A stretch of 64,000 bases of DNA from Haloplanus natans DSM 17983. GTDB taxonomy: Archaea > Halobacteriota > Halobacteria > Halobacteriales > Haloferacaceae. Below, one piece after another: positions 44,852 to 53,777 of the stretch. The notes under the pieces were generated by a model. The model did no database searches. It worked only from the letters and a program-made list of their open reading frames with translations, and was not told the origin of the DNA. The stretch is from the NCBI RefSeq assembly GCF_000427685.1, contig NZ_KE386573.1, positions 2,712,938 through 2,776,937 of the forward strand, read 5' to 3'. Both the position numbers and the translations under genes were made by a program. Positions within the stretch are counted from its first letter, which is position 1; every line of letters begins with the position of its first letter.

Positions 44852-46108
44852 GTGGCAGACGACTACGTGCGTCGGACCGCCATCACCCGCCTCTCAGTGA
44901 ATGGTGAGCAACGCGAGTTGCTTGAGGAAACCATCTCCGAGTGGAAGTGTGGTTGCCAACTCGCTACGGACATGGCATGGGGCAAATGCAACGCCAAAAG
45001 CGACGTACAGCCCCTCGCCTACGACGACGTGCGTGAACAAACTGACCTCGGGAGTCAGCACGCGATTCTCGCCACACACCAAGCCGCACAAGCCATCACC
45101 GGCTGTATCGAACGTCGCTCGAACGGCAAGAAGGTCAGCAAACCAATCTTCACCGCACCCACGGTGAAATACGACACTCGGACAATGACGCTGTTTGACG
45201 ACGATACCGTGTCACTCTCGACAACGGAGAGTCGCGTCCGGTGTGACCTTGCTCTCCCTAACGCCGACGACGGCTACCAACGGCAGTACCTCAACTCCAA
45301 GAAGTGGAGCGTCACGGAAAGTACGCTCACCGCCCGTGACGGCGATTACTTCCTGCATATCGGTTTCCGCCGACACAAGAACGATACCGAACGGAACACC
45401 GCCAAGGACGGAATGGTTCTCGGGGTTGACCTCGGTATCGAAAATCTCGCCGTTACGAGTACTGCCTCCTTCTTCAGCGGGCGGGAACTAACCCATGACC
45501 TCCGCGAGTTTGAGAAGGTACGCACCGGACTCCAACAGACCGGGACGAGAAGCGCCCACCGAACGCTTGAACAGTCCAGTGGTCGGGAACTTCGATACGT
45601 CAGAGACGTGCTTCACCGAGCGTCGAACGCCATTATTACGGAAGCACTCCGCTACGAGTGCGACGTGATCGCGTTCGAGGACTTAACCTATATCCGCGAG
45701 CGCACGGGAGCGTCGTGGGGCCACAAGTGGGCGTTCCGAACGCTCTATGAGCAAGTGGAGTACAAGGCTGAAGCCGAAGGTATCTCGGTGAAACAAGTTG
45801 GTTCGGCGTACACATCAAAGCGGTGCGCTGAGTGTGGATTCACGGCAGATGAGAATCGACCGACTCGAAATGCCTTCCGATGTGTGAAGTGCGAGTCGGA
45901 AGCGAACGCGGATTACAACGCGGCGAAGAACATCGGTATGCGGTATGTCCGTCGGGGCCAACAGTCGTCCCGGCGGACGGGCAACAGTCAGCTTGCCCTA
46001 AAGTCTGGAACGGTGACGCCGAGCGGGGGATTTACAGCCCACCCGGACGGGTTCAAGGCCGAGTTCATGGACAAGCCCCACCCTCCACGAGCGAACCCGT
46101 CAGGGTGA
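44852..46108 (+). CDS. tnpB: TnpB RNA-guided nuclease (IS200/IS605 family)
   Basis: A 418-residue protein with GTG start. The RuvC triad is complete: D193 (GVDLGIEN), E276 (IAFEDLTY) and D354 (NADYNAAKN). A zinc finger CAEC (325-328) and CVKC (344-347) lies between the last two. TnpB uses a transposon-end omega RNA to cut DNA matching the guide next to a target-adjacent motif, which favours keeping the element after excision. Nothing is broken, so it may be active. Its third-position base use differs from flanking genes, a sign of transfer. Confidence 0.93.
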   Translation: MADDYVRRTAITRLSVNGEQRELLEETISEWKCGCQLATDMAWGKCNAKSDVQPLAYDDVREQTDLGSQHAILATHQAAQAITGCIERRSNGKKVSKPIFTAPTVKYDTRTMTLFDDDTVSLSTTESRVRCDLALPNADDGYQRQYLNSKKWSVTESTLTARDGDYFLHIGFRRHKNDTERNTAKDGMVLGVDLGIENLAVTSTASFFSGRELTHDLREFEKVRTGLQQTGTRSAHRTLEQSSGRELRYVRDVLHRASNAIITEALRYECDVIAFEDLTYIRERTGASWGHKWAFRTLYEQVEYKAEAEGISVKQVGSAYTSKRCAECGFTADENRPTRNAFRCVKCESEANADYNAAKNIGMRYVRRGQQSSRRTGNSQLALKSGTVTPSGGFTAHPDGFKAEFMDKPHPPRANPSG

Positions 46109-46124
46109 GCGAAGTAGGGTGGGG
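46076..46124 (+). ncRNA. predicted omega RNA 3' hairpin of the TnpB element
   Basis: A 9-bp perfect stem CCCCACCCT (46076-46084) / AGGGTGGGG (46116-46124) spans the last 30 nt of tnpB and its stop. Inside is a smaller ACCC / GGGT hairpin. Known omega RNAs occupy exactly this place, with the guide being the host DNA just past the right end (here beginning about 46132). Start of the RNA is not determinable. Confidence 0.6.
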
Positions 46125-46147
46125 TAGTTGACATAATAGCTCGATAC

Positions 46148-46660
46148 CTATCCGTCCCGAAGCCGCTCGTACGCGCGGTTCACCCGCTTGAACGCCTCCT
46201 CGTCGCCCCCGTCGGCGTCCGGATGAACCTCCTTGACTTTCGATCGGTAGGCCCGCCGCACCTCGTCGTCGCTCGCGTCGGGGTCGAGTCCGAGCGTCTC
46301 GTAGGCCTCGCGCCGACTCGGGCCGGCGTCTGTCCCGGGGGCGCCGGTCCGCCGCCCGGACGCCCGGGCGCCCGACGCCGCGCCGCGGGCCGTCGCACCG
46401 AACCCACCGGGGGCACGGCGCTGCCGACGGCCGGCGGACCCCCGACTCGCCCGCGCCTCCCGACGGGCGCGCTCCTCGATCCGGCCCGTCGAGTGGTGCC
46501 ACATGAGGTACGTCGTCGCCGCGAACGGAATCGCCAGAAAGAGCAAGAACAGTTGGTAGACGAACGCGATCACTACGAGGACGACCGTGAGGCCAGCGAA
46601 CATCGCCGCGAGGCCGAGAACGAGTCGATCCCTGTCCACACCGGAACGTGGGGTGGCCAC
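46148..46660 (-). CDS. membrane-anchored J-domain protein
   Basis: A 170-residue protein from GTG 46660. Two adjacent hydrophobic stretches ([21 protein letters not shown] and [18 protein letters not shown]) are followed by an Arg/Gly/Ala-rich linker and a C-terminal J domain ([20 protein letters not shown] onward) with the HPD motif intact (EVHPDADGG). It should stimulate DnaK ATPase at the membrane. The GTG lies just after CTTACAACC; upstream codons to 46855 are not convincing. Confidence 0.8.
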   Translation of the reverse strand: MATPRSGVDRDRLVLGLAAMFAGLTVVLVVIAFVYQLFLLFLAIPFAATTYLMWHHSTGRIEERARREARASRGSAGRRQRRAPGGFGATARGAASGARASGRRTGAPGTDAGPSRREAYETLGLDPDASDDEVRRAYRSKVKEVHPDADGGDEEAFKRVNRAYERLRDG

Positions 46661-46681
46661 GGTTGTAAGCGTCTCGCCCGG

Positions 46682-46956
46682 GTGACCGTGTGGATCGAAC
46701 ACCAGTCGGTCATCCCGGTCGTGTGGCTCCCTCGTGACGACACTCGAGGGGTCGAGACACGGCGGGCCGACGACGTGTGCGGCCACACGGCGACGCTCTA
46801 TCTCGGACCCGAAGACGCGCCGGATTCGCTCGATCCGGGGCACCTCGGCGACCACTTCGACAGCCTGGAACGGACGGGGGGAGTCGCCAACATCTCGCCG
46901 TCGAGACGCCGGGGCGGACGTATCGATACGACCTGCAACGCCGCGGCTACGAGTGA
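46682..46956 (+). pseudogene. small frameshifted gene, possible winged-helix remnant
   Basis: A plus frame from GTG 46682 reads [15 protein letters not shown], then [20 protein letters not shown] and [14 protein letters not shown] with good third-position GC. It then loses frame near 46895. A different frame carries on as [18 protein letters not shown] and stops at TGA 46954-46956. Joined, the two parts make a natural protein end, so a one-base deletion (or a sequencing error) is likely. The TGA is the target triplet of repeat copy 5. Confidence 0.4.
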
Positions 46957-47036
46957 TAGTGTGTATTGTGACTGTTTACCGGTGGGTCGCCAGGACGGGT
47001 CGGCGAACCACCGGTACTGACTTACAACGATCAGTA
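46957..47036. repeat. palindromic MITE-like repeat, copy 5 (80 bp)
   Basis: Exactly 80 bp: TAGTGTGTATTGTGACTG at the left and TTACAACGATCAGTA at the right, inner stem ACCGGTGGGTCGCC / GGCGAACCACCGGT. Perfect TGA duplication (46954-46956 and 47037-47039). The left TGA is a stop codon. Confidence 0.95.
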
Positions 47037-47109
47037 TGAGCCACCCGGTGGCGGCGTGTTTCAGTGCCGTCCGTACTTTCAGGTCCCCCGGCGTCGAAGG
47101 GGCGAATCG

Positions 47110-48141
47110 ATGCGTACCGTCGACGGCGCCGACGGCGGGGGCCAGTTGCTCCGGACGGCATTGAGCCTCTCGGCCGTCACCGGGACCCCGTTTCGGATCG
47201 AGAATATCCGCGGCGAGCGTCCGAATCCGGGGCTCAAACCGCAGCATCTCACGGCGGTCGAGGTGATGGCGGAGCTCTGTGGCGCCGACGTGGAGAGCGC
47301 CGAACTCGGTGCGGAGTCACTGACCTTCCGTCCGGGGGACAAACGGCACACGTCGCTCCGGGCCGACATCGGCACGGCCGGGAGCGTCACGCTCCTGTTC
47401 GACACAGTCCTGCCGGTCGCGGTTGTCGACGACGAACCGTACCGGCTGACGGCGACCGGTGGGACGGACGTGAACTGGTCGCCGACGATCGAGTACCACC
47501 GGTCGGTGAAGTTTCCGTTGCTCGCCGCCCAGGGGGTCGACGCCGCTATCGATCCGGCGAGGACCGGCTTTTATCCAGCCGGCGGCGGGAAGGCCACCCT
47601 GCAGGTGACGCCCGCGTCGCTCTCGCCGTTCGGCCTCGACCGCCGTGGCGACCTCGACGGGGTCGGCCTCTACTCCAAAGCGTCCGAGTCGCTCGCCGAC
47701 CGGAACGTGGCGGATCGGCAGGCGGCACACGCACGCGAGGAACTAGACGCGGCGGGAGTGTCGGCGACGGTGCAGCGCGTCGAGTACGTCGAGACGGCGT
47801 CACCGGGATCGTCGCTTCTCCTCCGTGCGAACTACGAACACACGGTGGCCGGGTTCGACGCCCTCGGTGAACGCGGCCGCACGTCAGAGGCCGTCGCCGA
47901 GGACGCCGTCCGACGGTTCAGAGCGTTTCACGACACGGCCGCGGCGGTCGATCCCCACATGGCCGACCAACTGCTGGTCGTTCTCGCGCTCGTCGGCGGG
48001 CGCGTCCGGATTCCGGCGCTCACCGACCACGTGCGGACGAACCTGGCTCTCCTCGATCGGTTCGGGAGCGACGTGGATATCGACCCGGCGGCGGACGGGA
48101 CGCATCTGATCGAGGCGAACGCGCATCCGGCGGTCGATTGA
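47110..48141 (+). CDS. rtcA: RNA 3'-terminal phosphate cyclase
   Basis: A 343-residue enzyme converting RNA 3'-phosphate to a 2',3'-cyclic phosphate with ATP. DGADGGGQLLRTALSLSAVTG and RPGDKRHTSLRADIGTAGSVTLL are family stretches. The adenylylated histidine falls in the late VDPHMADQLLVVLAL region. Start at MRTVDGADGGGQ, the usual beginning. About 73 bp after the right edge of repeat copy 5. Confidence 0.93.
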   Translation: MRTVDGADGGGQLLRTALSLSAVTGTPFRIENIRGERPNPGLKPQHLTAVEVMAELCGADVESAELGAESLTFRPGDKRHTSLRADIGTAGSVTLLFDTVLPVAVVDDEPYRLTATGGTDVNWSPTIEYHRSVKFPLLAAQGVDAAIDPARTGFYPAGGGKATLQVTPASLSPFGLDRRGDLDGVGLYSKASESLADRNVADRQAAHAREELDAAGVSATVQRVEYVETASPGSSLLLRANYEHTVAGFDALGERGRTSEAVAEDAVRRFRAFHDTAAAVDPHMADQLLVVLALVGGRVRIPALTDHVRTNLALLDRFGSDVDIDPAADGTHLIEANAHPAVD

Positions 48142-48536
48142 TCTCCGCGTTCGCCAAGGACCGCTCACGACCGGAGCTCGATCCGCGAGGCGCAGGTCCG
48201 CCGTCCCAACGTCCGTGCCGGGGCGTCGTCGGAGTCAGCCCGGCGACAGCGGTTCCACGGGGGAACGACGTTGCAGGAAGGCGTCGAGACAGTCGTCGAC
48301 GGTCACGCGTTCCCCGTCGATGTCACACGGAAAGAGTCCCCACACGTGGGTGCCGGCGTACACCGCCAGCGTGATCACCAGGGGCTGGAAGACGTCATGA
48401 ACGGCTACGTCGCCGTCCATCCCGGGGAACTCACGGACGTGATCGGTCAGTTCCGTCCGTGGCGACTCTCAGAAAATGACAACTAGCCCATGTTTTTTCG
48501 GGATGGTCGTCGTACCGGAATCGTGGAGGTCCAACC
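48142..48536. other. 395-bp gap between rtcA and hsp20
   Basis: Holds one candidate small minus frame (48235-48420). The last 50 bp before hsp20 contain CCATGTTTTTTCGGG and no clear TATA. No other structure seen. Confidence 0.4.
48235..48420 (-). CDS. possible 61-residue protein, maybe 5'-truncated
   Basis: It reads MDGDVAVHDVFQPLVITLAV, then YAGTHVWGLFPCDIDGERVT and VDDCLDAFLQ, natural-looking with good codon use. The open frame continues upstream of the ATG for 16 more codons (ending LTDHVREFPG) to a TGA at 48469-48471, with no start codon, so the original gene may have been longer. Function unknown. Confidence 0.35.
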   Translation of the reverse strand: MDGDVAVHDVFQPLVITLAVYAGTHVWGLFPCDIDGERVTVDDCLDAFLQRRSPVEPLSPG

Positions 48537-48983
48537 GTGAGTTCACCCAGTAACCCCTTTGACGAGTTGGAACGTCTGTTCGAACGAATGAGCCGGCAGT
48601 TCGACGATGCGACCGGTACGTGGGACGCGGAGAACCCGTTCGGTCGGATGGCTACGGGGATGGAGTCGATGTCGATAGATCTCGTCGAGGCGGACGGCGA
48701 GTTCGTCGTGACCGCCGACCTGCCGGGGTTCGAACGTGACGAGGTCGAGATCCAGGTGACGGATCACACGCTCCGCATCGAGGCCGACCGCGAGGAGGCG
48801 ACGGAGGAAGGCGAGGGGGACTACCTCCGACGCGAACGGCGCCAGGAGTCGATGCACCGATCCATCCGCCTCCCCGACAAGATCGACACGGAGTCGGTGA
48901 ACGCCCGGATGAAAAACGGCGTGTTGACCGTGACGCTCCCCCGTCTCGACACCGAGGAGGCACGGTCGATCGAGATCGAATAG
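48537..48983 (+). CDS. small heat shock protein (Hsp20/alpha-crystallin)
   Basis: A 148-residue chaperone. The alpha-crystallin domain runs from about residue 45 (SIDLVEADGEFVVTADLPGF) to 135, with the closing strand motif ARMKNGVLTVTLPR. A C-terminal IEIE replaces the usual I-x-I/V tail that docks neighbouring dimers. GTG start at 48537. Holds unfolded proteins under heat or salt stress. Confidence 0.92.
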   Translation: MSSPSNPFDELERLFERMSRQFDDATGTWDAENPFGRMATGMESMSIDLVEADGEFVVTADLPGFERDEVEIQVTDHTLRIEADREEATEEGEGDYLRRERRQESMHRSIRLPDKIDTESVNARMKNGVLTVTLPRLDTEEARSIEIE

Positions 48984-49005
48984 CGGCGTCCCGCCCACAG
49001 CCAGG

Positions 49006-49085
49006 TAGTGTTTATTGTAACTGTTTACCGGTGGTTCGCCAGAACGGATCGGCGAACCACCGGGACTGACTTACAATGATCAGTA
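49006..49085. repeat. palindromic MITE-like repeat, copy 6 (80 bp)
   Basis: Exactly 80 bp: TAGTGTTTATTGTAACTG at the left, TTACAATGATCAGTA at the right, inner stem ACCGGTGGTTCGCC / GGCGAACCACCGGG. Flanks are AGG and TGA, so no triplet duplication is preserved here. 22 bp after the hsp20 stop. Confidence 0.93.
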
Positions 49086-49114
49086 TGAAGCCCCGCGACG
49101 CCGTACTCGGCGCC

Positions 49115-49261
49115 ATGAGCGTGACGACCCTCTGTCAGGTCTGTGAGTCGGCGACGGCCAGTCACGCCTGTGACACCTGCGGCGCGGCCGTCTGTGCCGA
49201 GCATTACGACCGTGAGACCGGGCTGTGTACGGTCTGTGCCGCGAGGGTTCGGGGCGGCTAG
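49115..49261 (+). CDS. 48-residue zinc-finger protein
   Basis: It reads MSVTTLCQVCESATASHACD, then TCGAAVCAEHYDRETGLCTV: four CxxC/CxxH-type knuckles arranged like a HIT-type or B-box finger binding two zincs. In-frame ATGs at 49076 (overlapping the end of the repeat) and 49085 would lengthen it; I take the internal ATG nearest the motif. Its TAG overlaps the pyrF stop. Confidence 0.7.
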   Translation: MSVTTLCQVCESATASHACDTCGAAVCAEHYDRETGLCTVCAARVRGG

Positions 49262-50070
49262 CGGAACTGCTCGAGTCGTTTTTTGAGTCGCTTGGCCGCC
49301 TCGCCCGCCGCGCCGAAGTACGCGCCCTCGTCGTTGCCGGGGGCGTCCTCCCCCGCGAAGATGATCCCCCGCGAGGAGTTGACGAGGCCAACGCCGTCCG
49401 CGAGGCCGTACTCGACCGCCGCCTCGGCGTCGCCGCCCTGAGCCCCCACGCCGGGGACGAGAAAGGGGATGTCCGGAACCTCGGCGCGGAGCGTCTCCAG
49501 TTCCTCGGGTGCCGTCGCGCCGACGACGAGGCCGACGTTCCGGTGCTCGTTCCACAGATCGGCCAGCGCCGCCACGCGCCGGTAGAGCGGTTCGCCCGAG
49601 GCGAGTTCGAGGTCCTGCAGGTCCGCGCCGCCCGGGTTCGACGTGCGACAGAGGACGAACACCCCCGCCTCCTCGCGGGAGAGGAAAGGATCGAGCGAGT
49701 CCCGGCCCATGTACGGGTTGACGGTGATGGCGTCGGCGGTGTCGAGCAGTTCCGCGTACCGCCGCGACGTGTTGCCGATGTCGGCCCGCTTGGCGTCCAA
49801 CAGAACCGGCACGTCCTTCCCGCCCGCGTAGGCGATCGTCTCCCGGAGCGCGCGCCACCCGTCGGCGTCCTCGTAGAAGGCCGCGTTGGGTTTGTAGCAG
49901 GCCGCGTGTTCGTGGGTAGCGTCGATGATCCGGCGGTTGAACGCCCACCGCGGCAGGTCGCGGTCGGACAGAAAGTCGGGAATGCGGTCCGGGTCGGCGT
50001 CGAGGCCGACGGAGACGACGCTGTCGACGCGTTCGATGCGCTCGCGCAGACGGTCGAAGAAGGCGGTCAT
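49258..50070 (-). CDS. pyrF: orotidine 5'-phosphate decarboxylase, type 2
   Basis: A 270-residue TIM barrel making UMP from OMP. The catalytic stretch is VPVLLDAKRADIGNTSRRYAE, with the DxKxxD-type Asp-Lys-Asp. VSVGLDADPDRIPDFL opens the fold, and the phosphate loop is FLVPGVGAQGGD. The longer form (about 270) is type 2. Convergent with the zinc-finger gene, stops overlapping at 49258-49261. Confidence 0.95.
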   Translation of the reverse strand: MTAFFDRLRERIERVDSVVSVGLDADPDRIPDFLSDRDLPRWAFNRRIIDATHEHAACYKPNAAFYEDADGWRALRETIAYAGGKDVPVLLDAKRADIGNTSRRYAELLDTADAITVNPYMGRDSLDPFLSREEAGVFVLCRTSNPGGADLQDLELASGEPLYRRVAALADLWNEHRNVGLVVGATAPEELETLRAEVPDIPFLVPGVGAQGGDAEAAVEYGLADGVGLVNSSRGIIFAGEDAPGNDEGAYFGAAGEAAKRLKKRLEQFR

Positions 50071-50107
50071 AGGGGGAGTGGTCGGGGCACCGACTTCAAT
50101 CCGACTC

Positions 50108-51673
50108 TCATCGGTCGTCGTAAACCACCGCGCCGTCGACGACCGTCAGCGACACGTCGATGTCGTCGATGGCGTCCGGTCGCTCCCACGGCGACCCGTC
50201 GAGGACGACCAAGTCGGCACACTTGCCCGGTTCGACCGTTCCCAAGCGATCCTCGTCGAAGCCGGCGTACGCGCTTCCGAGCGTGTACGCCCGCAACGCC
50301 TCGGTCACCCCGAGGCGCTGTGCCGCCGTCGGCGCGTTGACGGCGTGATGTACGCCGAAGAGGGGGTCGAGGGGCATACCGTCGCTCCCGAACGCGAGGT
50401 GGACGCCCGCCTCGGCCAGTCGACCCAACCGGTTCGTCTCGGTCCGGCGGTCGCCGAGGCGGTCGGCGTACAGGCCGTCCGCGCCGGCCCAGCGGTGGAA
50501 GTTCGGCTGGACAGAGGCGACCACGCCGCCCTCGGCGAGGCGGTCGATCGCCGCGTCGCTCGCGAGTTCGGCGTGTTCGATCCGGTGTCGTTTCTCCCCC
50601 GAATCGGCGCTACCGGCCCCTCCAGATGTCGCCGACGCCTCGCCCACGAACGCGTCGACGACTTCGTCGACCGCCTCGTCGCCGATAGCGTGGGCGGCGA
50701 CCTGGAAGCCGGCGGTGTCGGCACTGTCGAGTAGGTCGCGGAACTCGGCGGACGTGACGATCCACTCGCCGCGTTCGTCGGGGGCATCGCTGTAGGGCGT
50801 CGAGAGCTTCGCCGTCCGCCCACCGAGGCTGCCGTCGGTGAACGTCTTGATCGCCCCCACCCGGACGAGGCCCTCGCCGTGGTTCGTCCGGAGGCCCGTC
50901 TCGACGAGGGCGTCGAGGTGGTCCGCCCAGTAGTTGAGGCGAACCCGGAGGGTCAACGCGCCGTCGCGCGCGAGGTCACGGTAGGCGCGCGTGGCGTGGC
51001 CACCCCGAACCATGTCGTGAACGCCGGTCACGCCGCGGGCGTTGGCGTAGTCCTGGGCGGCCCGGAGCAGGTCGACCATCCCCGTGGCGTCGGGGCCGAG
51101 GGCGTCGAGGACGGCGCCGGCGGCCGCCTCGACGACGACGCCGGTCGGCTCGCCGCCCTCGTGGCGGACGCCCGCCGCGGGCAGGTCGTCGACCCACCGT
51201 TCGAGCGCGGTCGAATCCAGCGAGACGACGTGGAGGTCCTCGCGGACGGCGACGACCGGCCCCGCGGCGTCGACGGCGTCCAGATCCGCCCGGGTGAGGT
51301 AGTCGGCCTCGACCCACGTGCTCTCGTCGTAGCCGAAACCGACGACGGGGTCGCCGGCGTCGACGGCGGCGGCCCGGTCGTCGAGGCGGGCGAGCACGTC
51401 CGTCCGACTCTCGGCGCCCGAGAGGTCGGCGTCGACGAGTCGCCGGCCGAGGATGTCGAGGTGGGTGTGGGCGTCGATAAAGCCCGGGAGGACGACCCGG
51501 CCGGCGCAGTCGACGACCCGGGTGTCGACGCCGCTCAGGAAGTCGAGGTCGTAGGCGTCGCCGACGCGGACGATCCGTCCCCGACGGACGGCGACCGCCT
51601 CGTGGGTCTCGTCGGGGCGGGCAAGGGTGTGGACCTCCGCGTTCGTCAGGATGAGGTCGGCGGCCTCGGTCAT
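50108..51673 (-). CDS. amidohydrolase (YtcJ-like)
   Basis: A 521-residue metal-dependent hydrolase. The N-terminal metal site is GFIDAHTHLD at about residues 66-75. AAHAIGDEAVD and HRIEHAEL carry further histidines, and the late Asp is FGSDGMPLDP. The small beta domain at both ends is typical of YtcJ-type exported or cytosolic amidohydrolases. Substrate unknown. Start MTEAADLILTNAEVHTL. Confidence 0.88.
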   Translation of the reverse strand: MTEAADLILTNAEVHTLARPDETHEAVAVRRGRIVRVGDAYDLDFLSGVDTRVVDCAGRVVLPGFIDAHTHLDILGRRLVDADLSGAESRTDVLARLDDRAAAVDAGDPVVGFGYDESTWVEADYLTRADLDAVDAAGPVVAVREDLHVVSLDSTALERWVDDLPAAGVRHEGGEPTGVVVEAAAGAVLDALGPDATGMVDLLRAAQDYANARGVTGVHDMVRGGHATRAYRDLARDGALTLRVRLNYWADHLDALVETGLRTNHGEGLVRVGAIKTFTDGSLGGRTAKLSTPYSDAPDERGEWIVTSAEFRDLLDSADTAGFQVAAHAIGDEAVDEVVDAFVGEASATSGGAGSADSGEKRHRIEHAELASDAAIDRLAEGGVVASVQPNFHRWAGADGLYADRLGDRRTETNRLGRLAEAGVHLAFGSDGMPLDPLFGVHHAVNAPTAAQRLGVTEALRAYTLGSAYAGFDEDRLGTVEPGKCADLVVLDGSPWERPDAIDDIDVSLTVVDGAVVYDDR

Positions 51674-51958
51674 ATCCGATCCCCCGGCGGCGAACGCGTT
51701 AACGCTTTGGGGAGCCGCGAGACGGACGGGTCCGTCGGGCGCCGGCCACCGGACGACGATCGGTCCGACTCGACGCGAAGACGACGGCCACCGAGGCGGG
51801 GGGAGAGACCGCCTCGTGTACAGTATCGAAAACGCCGGGGTCGGGGCGATGCATGGTCGATCCGACCTGACGGCTGGCCCCGCGACGGGGCATTCGGTCG
51901 TGGGTGAAGCGGCTATACAAACGTACCGCTCCAATTCTCAGTAGCTAAAACTGCGGCC

Positions 51959-53284
51959 CTACTCGGCGGGTGGCAGTCCCTCGTCGTTCACCACCGTGCC
52001 ACCCTCGTCGACGGTGACGACACCGCGGTTGTTCACGGCGTAGGGATCGAGACCGATCTCCTCCATGAACCCTTTGTAGAGCCGTTCGACCGTCTCGCCG
52101 TCCTTCTGTCGGTCTGACGCGCGGTCACAGAGTTCGATCAGGTCCTCCGGAACGTCGTTCTCGTGGACGATCCAGTGGTTGATCAGGTCGGAGAGCCGCC
52201 GGATTGGGGAAGTGAAGTGGCCGTAGATGTCGAAGTTGAGGGCGTGGTGGCCGCCGAACGGGTCGTTCATGTACTTCGCGCGGGGCATCACCTTCAGCAC
52301 CGCACGCTGGATCTTCGACAGCATCCGGTCGGGCGCGGTTTCGAGCGCCCCGTTGACCGCCTTTCGGGGGTCGTCCCACTTATCCGAGGGGATGGAGACG
52401 CCGTTCAGTTCCTGAATCTCGCGGAGCGCGTCGTTCCACTGGTCCGGCGTCGGCTGGGGGTGGACCCGGTACATCGCCTCGACGCCCCGGTTCCACATCA
52501 GTTCGTGTGTCACCGCCTTGTTCGCTTTCAGCATACACTCCTCGATGATGGTGTGGGCGCGGTCCCGCCGGGGGTTCAGGACGAGCGACCCGTCCTCCTT
52601 GCGCTGTTCGTGCATCCGATCCGCGAGTTCAAAGGCTAGAGAGTTCTCGGCGTGAAGGGGGGCGTCGGGGTCCTCCAGTCGGTTCTCACACTGGCTGTAA
52701 GTGAGGCGTTCGTCGCTCCGGATGACGGACTTGTAGATGTCTATCTCCTCGAACGAGAGCGTCTCGGGGTCGAGTTCCATCTCGACGGTGTGGGCGAGGC
52801 GGTCCTCCTCGGGCACGAGCGAACAGACCGTCTCCGCGAGCGTCGGCGGCAGCATGTGGATGGTGTAGGCGGGGAGATAGACGGTGTTGCCCCGCTGGAC
52901 GGCCTCTTCCCACATGGCGGAGTCGGGGTGGACGTAGTGGGTCACGTCGGCGATGTGGACCCACAGCCGATAGCAGTCCTCCTCCTCGCGGACGCTGATC
53001 GCGTCGTCGAAGTCCTGAGCGTCGATGGGGTCGGTCGTCCACGCGGTCAGGTCGCGGAGGTCCCGTCGCTCGTCGAGTTCGTCCCGAATCTCCGCTTGAA
53101 CGCCCTCGGTTCGCTCGCGCGCCTCGCGGAGAACTTCGGGCGGAAAGGCGTCACGGATCTCGAACTCCTCGAACAGATCCTCGCGTTTCTCCTGTAACTG
53201 GCGGGCCTCGGCCGGACTGATCTCGACTGGTCCCTGGCCCTCGGCCGTCCCGGCCTGGGCCTGCGCCTCGGAATCGTTCGTCAT
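51959..53284 (-). CDS. rnr: RNase R-like exoribonuclease (RNB domain)
   Basis: A 441-residue protein. The catalytic RNB stretch is DPIDAQDFDDAISVREEEDC, with metal-binding aspartates; HPDSAMWEEAVQRGNTVYLP and the late GGHHALNFDIYGHFTSPIRRLSD are further RNB marks. The cold-shock and S1 RNA-binding domains of bacterial RNase R are missing, as in the haloarchaeal enzyme, which degrades RNA 3' to 5' in the absence of an exosome. Start at MTNDSEAQAQ. Confidence 0.92.
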   Translation of the reverse strand: MTNDSEAQAQAGTAEGQGPVEISPAEARQLQEKREDLFEEFEIRDAFPPEVLREARERTEGVQAEIRDELDERRDLRDLTAWTTDPIDAQDFDDAISVREEEDCYRLWVHIADVTHYVHPDSAMWEEAVQRGNTVYLPAYTIHMLPPTLAETVCSLVPEEDRLAHTVEMELDPETLSFEEIDIYKSVIRSDERLTYSQCENRLEDPDAPLHAENSLAFELADRMHEQRKEDGSLVLNPRRDRAHTIIEECMLKANKAVTHELMWNRGVEAMYRVHPQPTPDQWNDALREIQELNGVSIPSDKWDDPRKAVNGALETAPDRMLSKIQRAVLKVMPRAKYMNDPFGGHHALNFDIYGHFTSPIRRLSDLINHWIVHENDVPEDLIELCDRASDRQKDGETVERLYKGFMEEIGLDPYAVNNRGVVTVDEGGTVVNDEGLPPAE

Positions 53285-53359
53285 GCTCCGGACTATACGT
53301 GACGGGTAGTTAGACGTGTCGGGCCGGACGCCCCAGCCGTGGCCGTGTGCCGAGCCGTC

Positions 53360-53671
53360 TCAGGATTCCGGTTCCTCGGCCGAGCCGTACCGTTCCTCGA
53401 CGGCGCCGTAGTACCGTTCGAGGAAGTCCCGCTGTGAGAGTTCGGCGTCGTCACCGACTTCGACGAGCAACGCTTCGAGTTCGTCCCGGGGCTGGTGACA
53501 GAGGTTTCGATAACACTTCTTGCAGAGATGCTCGAACTCCTTGCCGTGTCGGCTCCAGCGGTCACCCTCCTTGTCGTACTCCCGGGCCTCGGATCGGCGC
53601 AGCGAGGTGCCACACGCGATACAGACGACCGTCTTCCGATCCCGCCCCCCGTCCGATCCGGAACGCCACAT
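53360..53671 (-). CDS. zinc-ribbon protein, haloarchaeal
   Basis: A 103-residue protein. Two zinc knuckles CIACG (residues 17-20) and CKKCYRNLC (residues 50-58) flank a basic stretch; the C-terminal half is acidic and helical. It is 75 bp upstream of rnr on the same strand, so the two may share a transcript. I recall a DUF7562-type family; role unknown. Confidence 0.7.
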   Translation of the reverse strand: MWRSGSDGGRDRKTVVCIACGTSLRRSEAREYDKEGDRWSRHGKEFEHLCKKCYRNLCHQPRDELEALLVEVGDDAELSQRDFLERYYGAVEERYGSAEEPES

Positions 53672-53777
53672 GGCCGACAGCAGGCACCACGCCCACTTAG
53701 CGTTTGTTACGCGTCAGACGCGGCCGACGGCGACGCCCGATAATCAGTATTATCCGCCGAGGGATCTACCCTCACCT

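Larger units (their letters stand above)
44720..46131 (+). mobile_element. IS1341-type (IS200/IS605) element carrying only TnpB
   Basis: Boundaries are approximate. The left end holds an inverted repeat GGTCGCGC (44732-44739) / GCGCGACC (44758-44765) upstream of tnpB. The right end holds the hairpin CCCCACCCT / AGGGTGGGG overlapping the tnpB stop and finishes near GTAGTTGAC. There is no TnpA (Y1 transposase) gene, so movement would depend on one supplied elsewhere. Codon use of tnpB is more AT-rich than its neighbours. Confidence 0.75.

Noticed and set aside
46223-47020. 265-codon plus frame over the J-domain gene
   Set aside because: The first half is antisense to the J domain and its HPD motif; only 46682 onward looks like coding sequence, and that is frameshifted.
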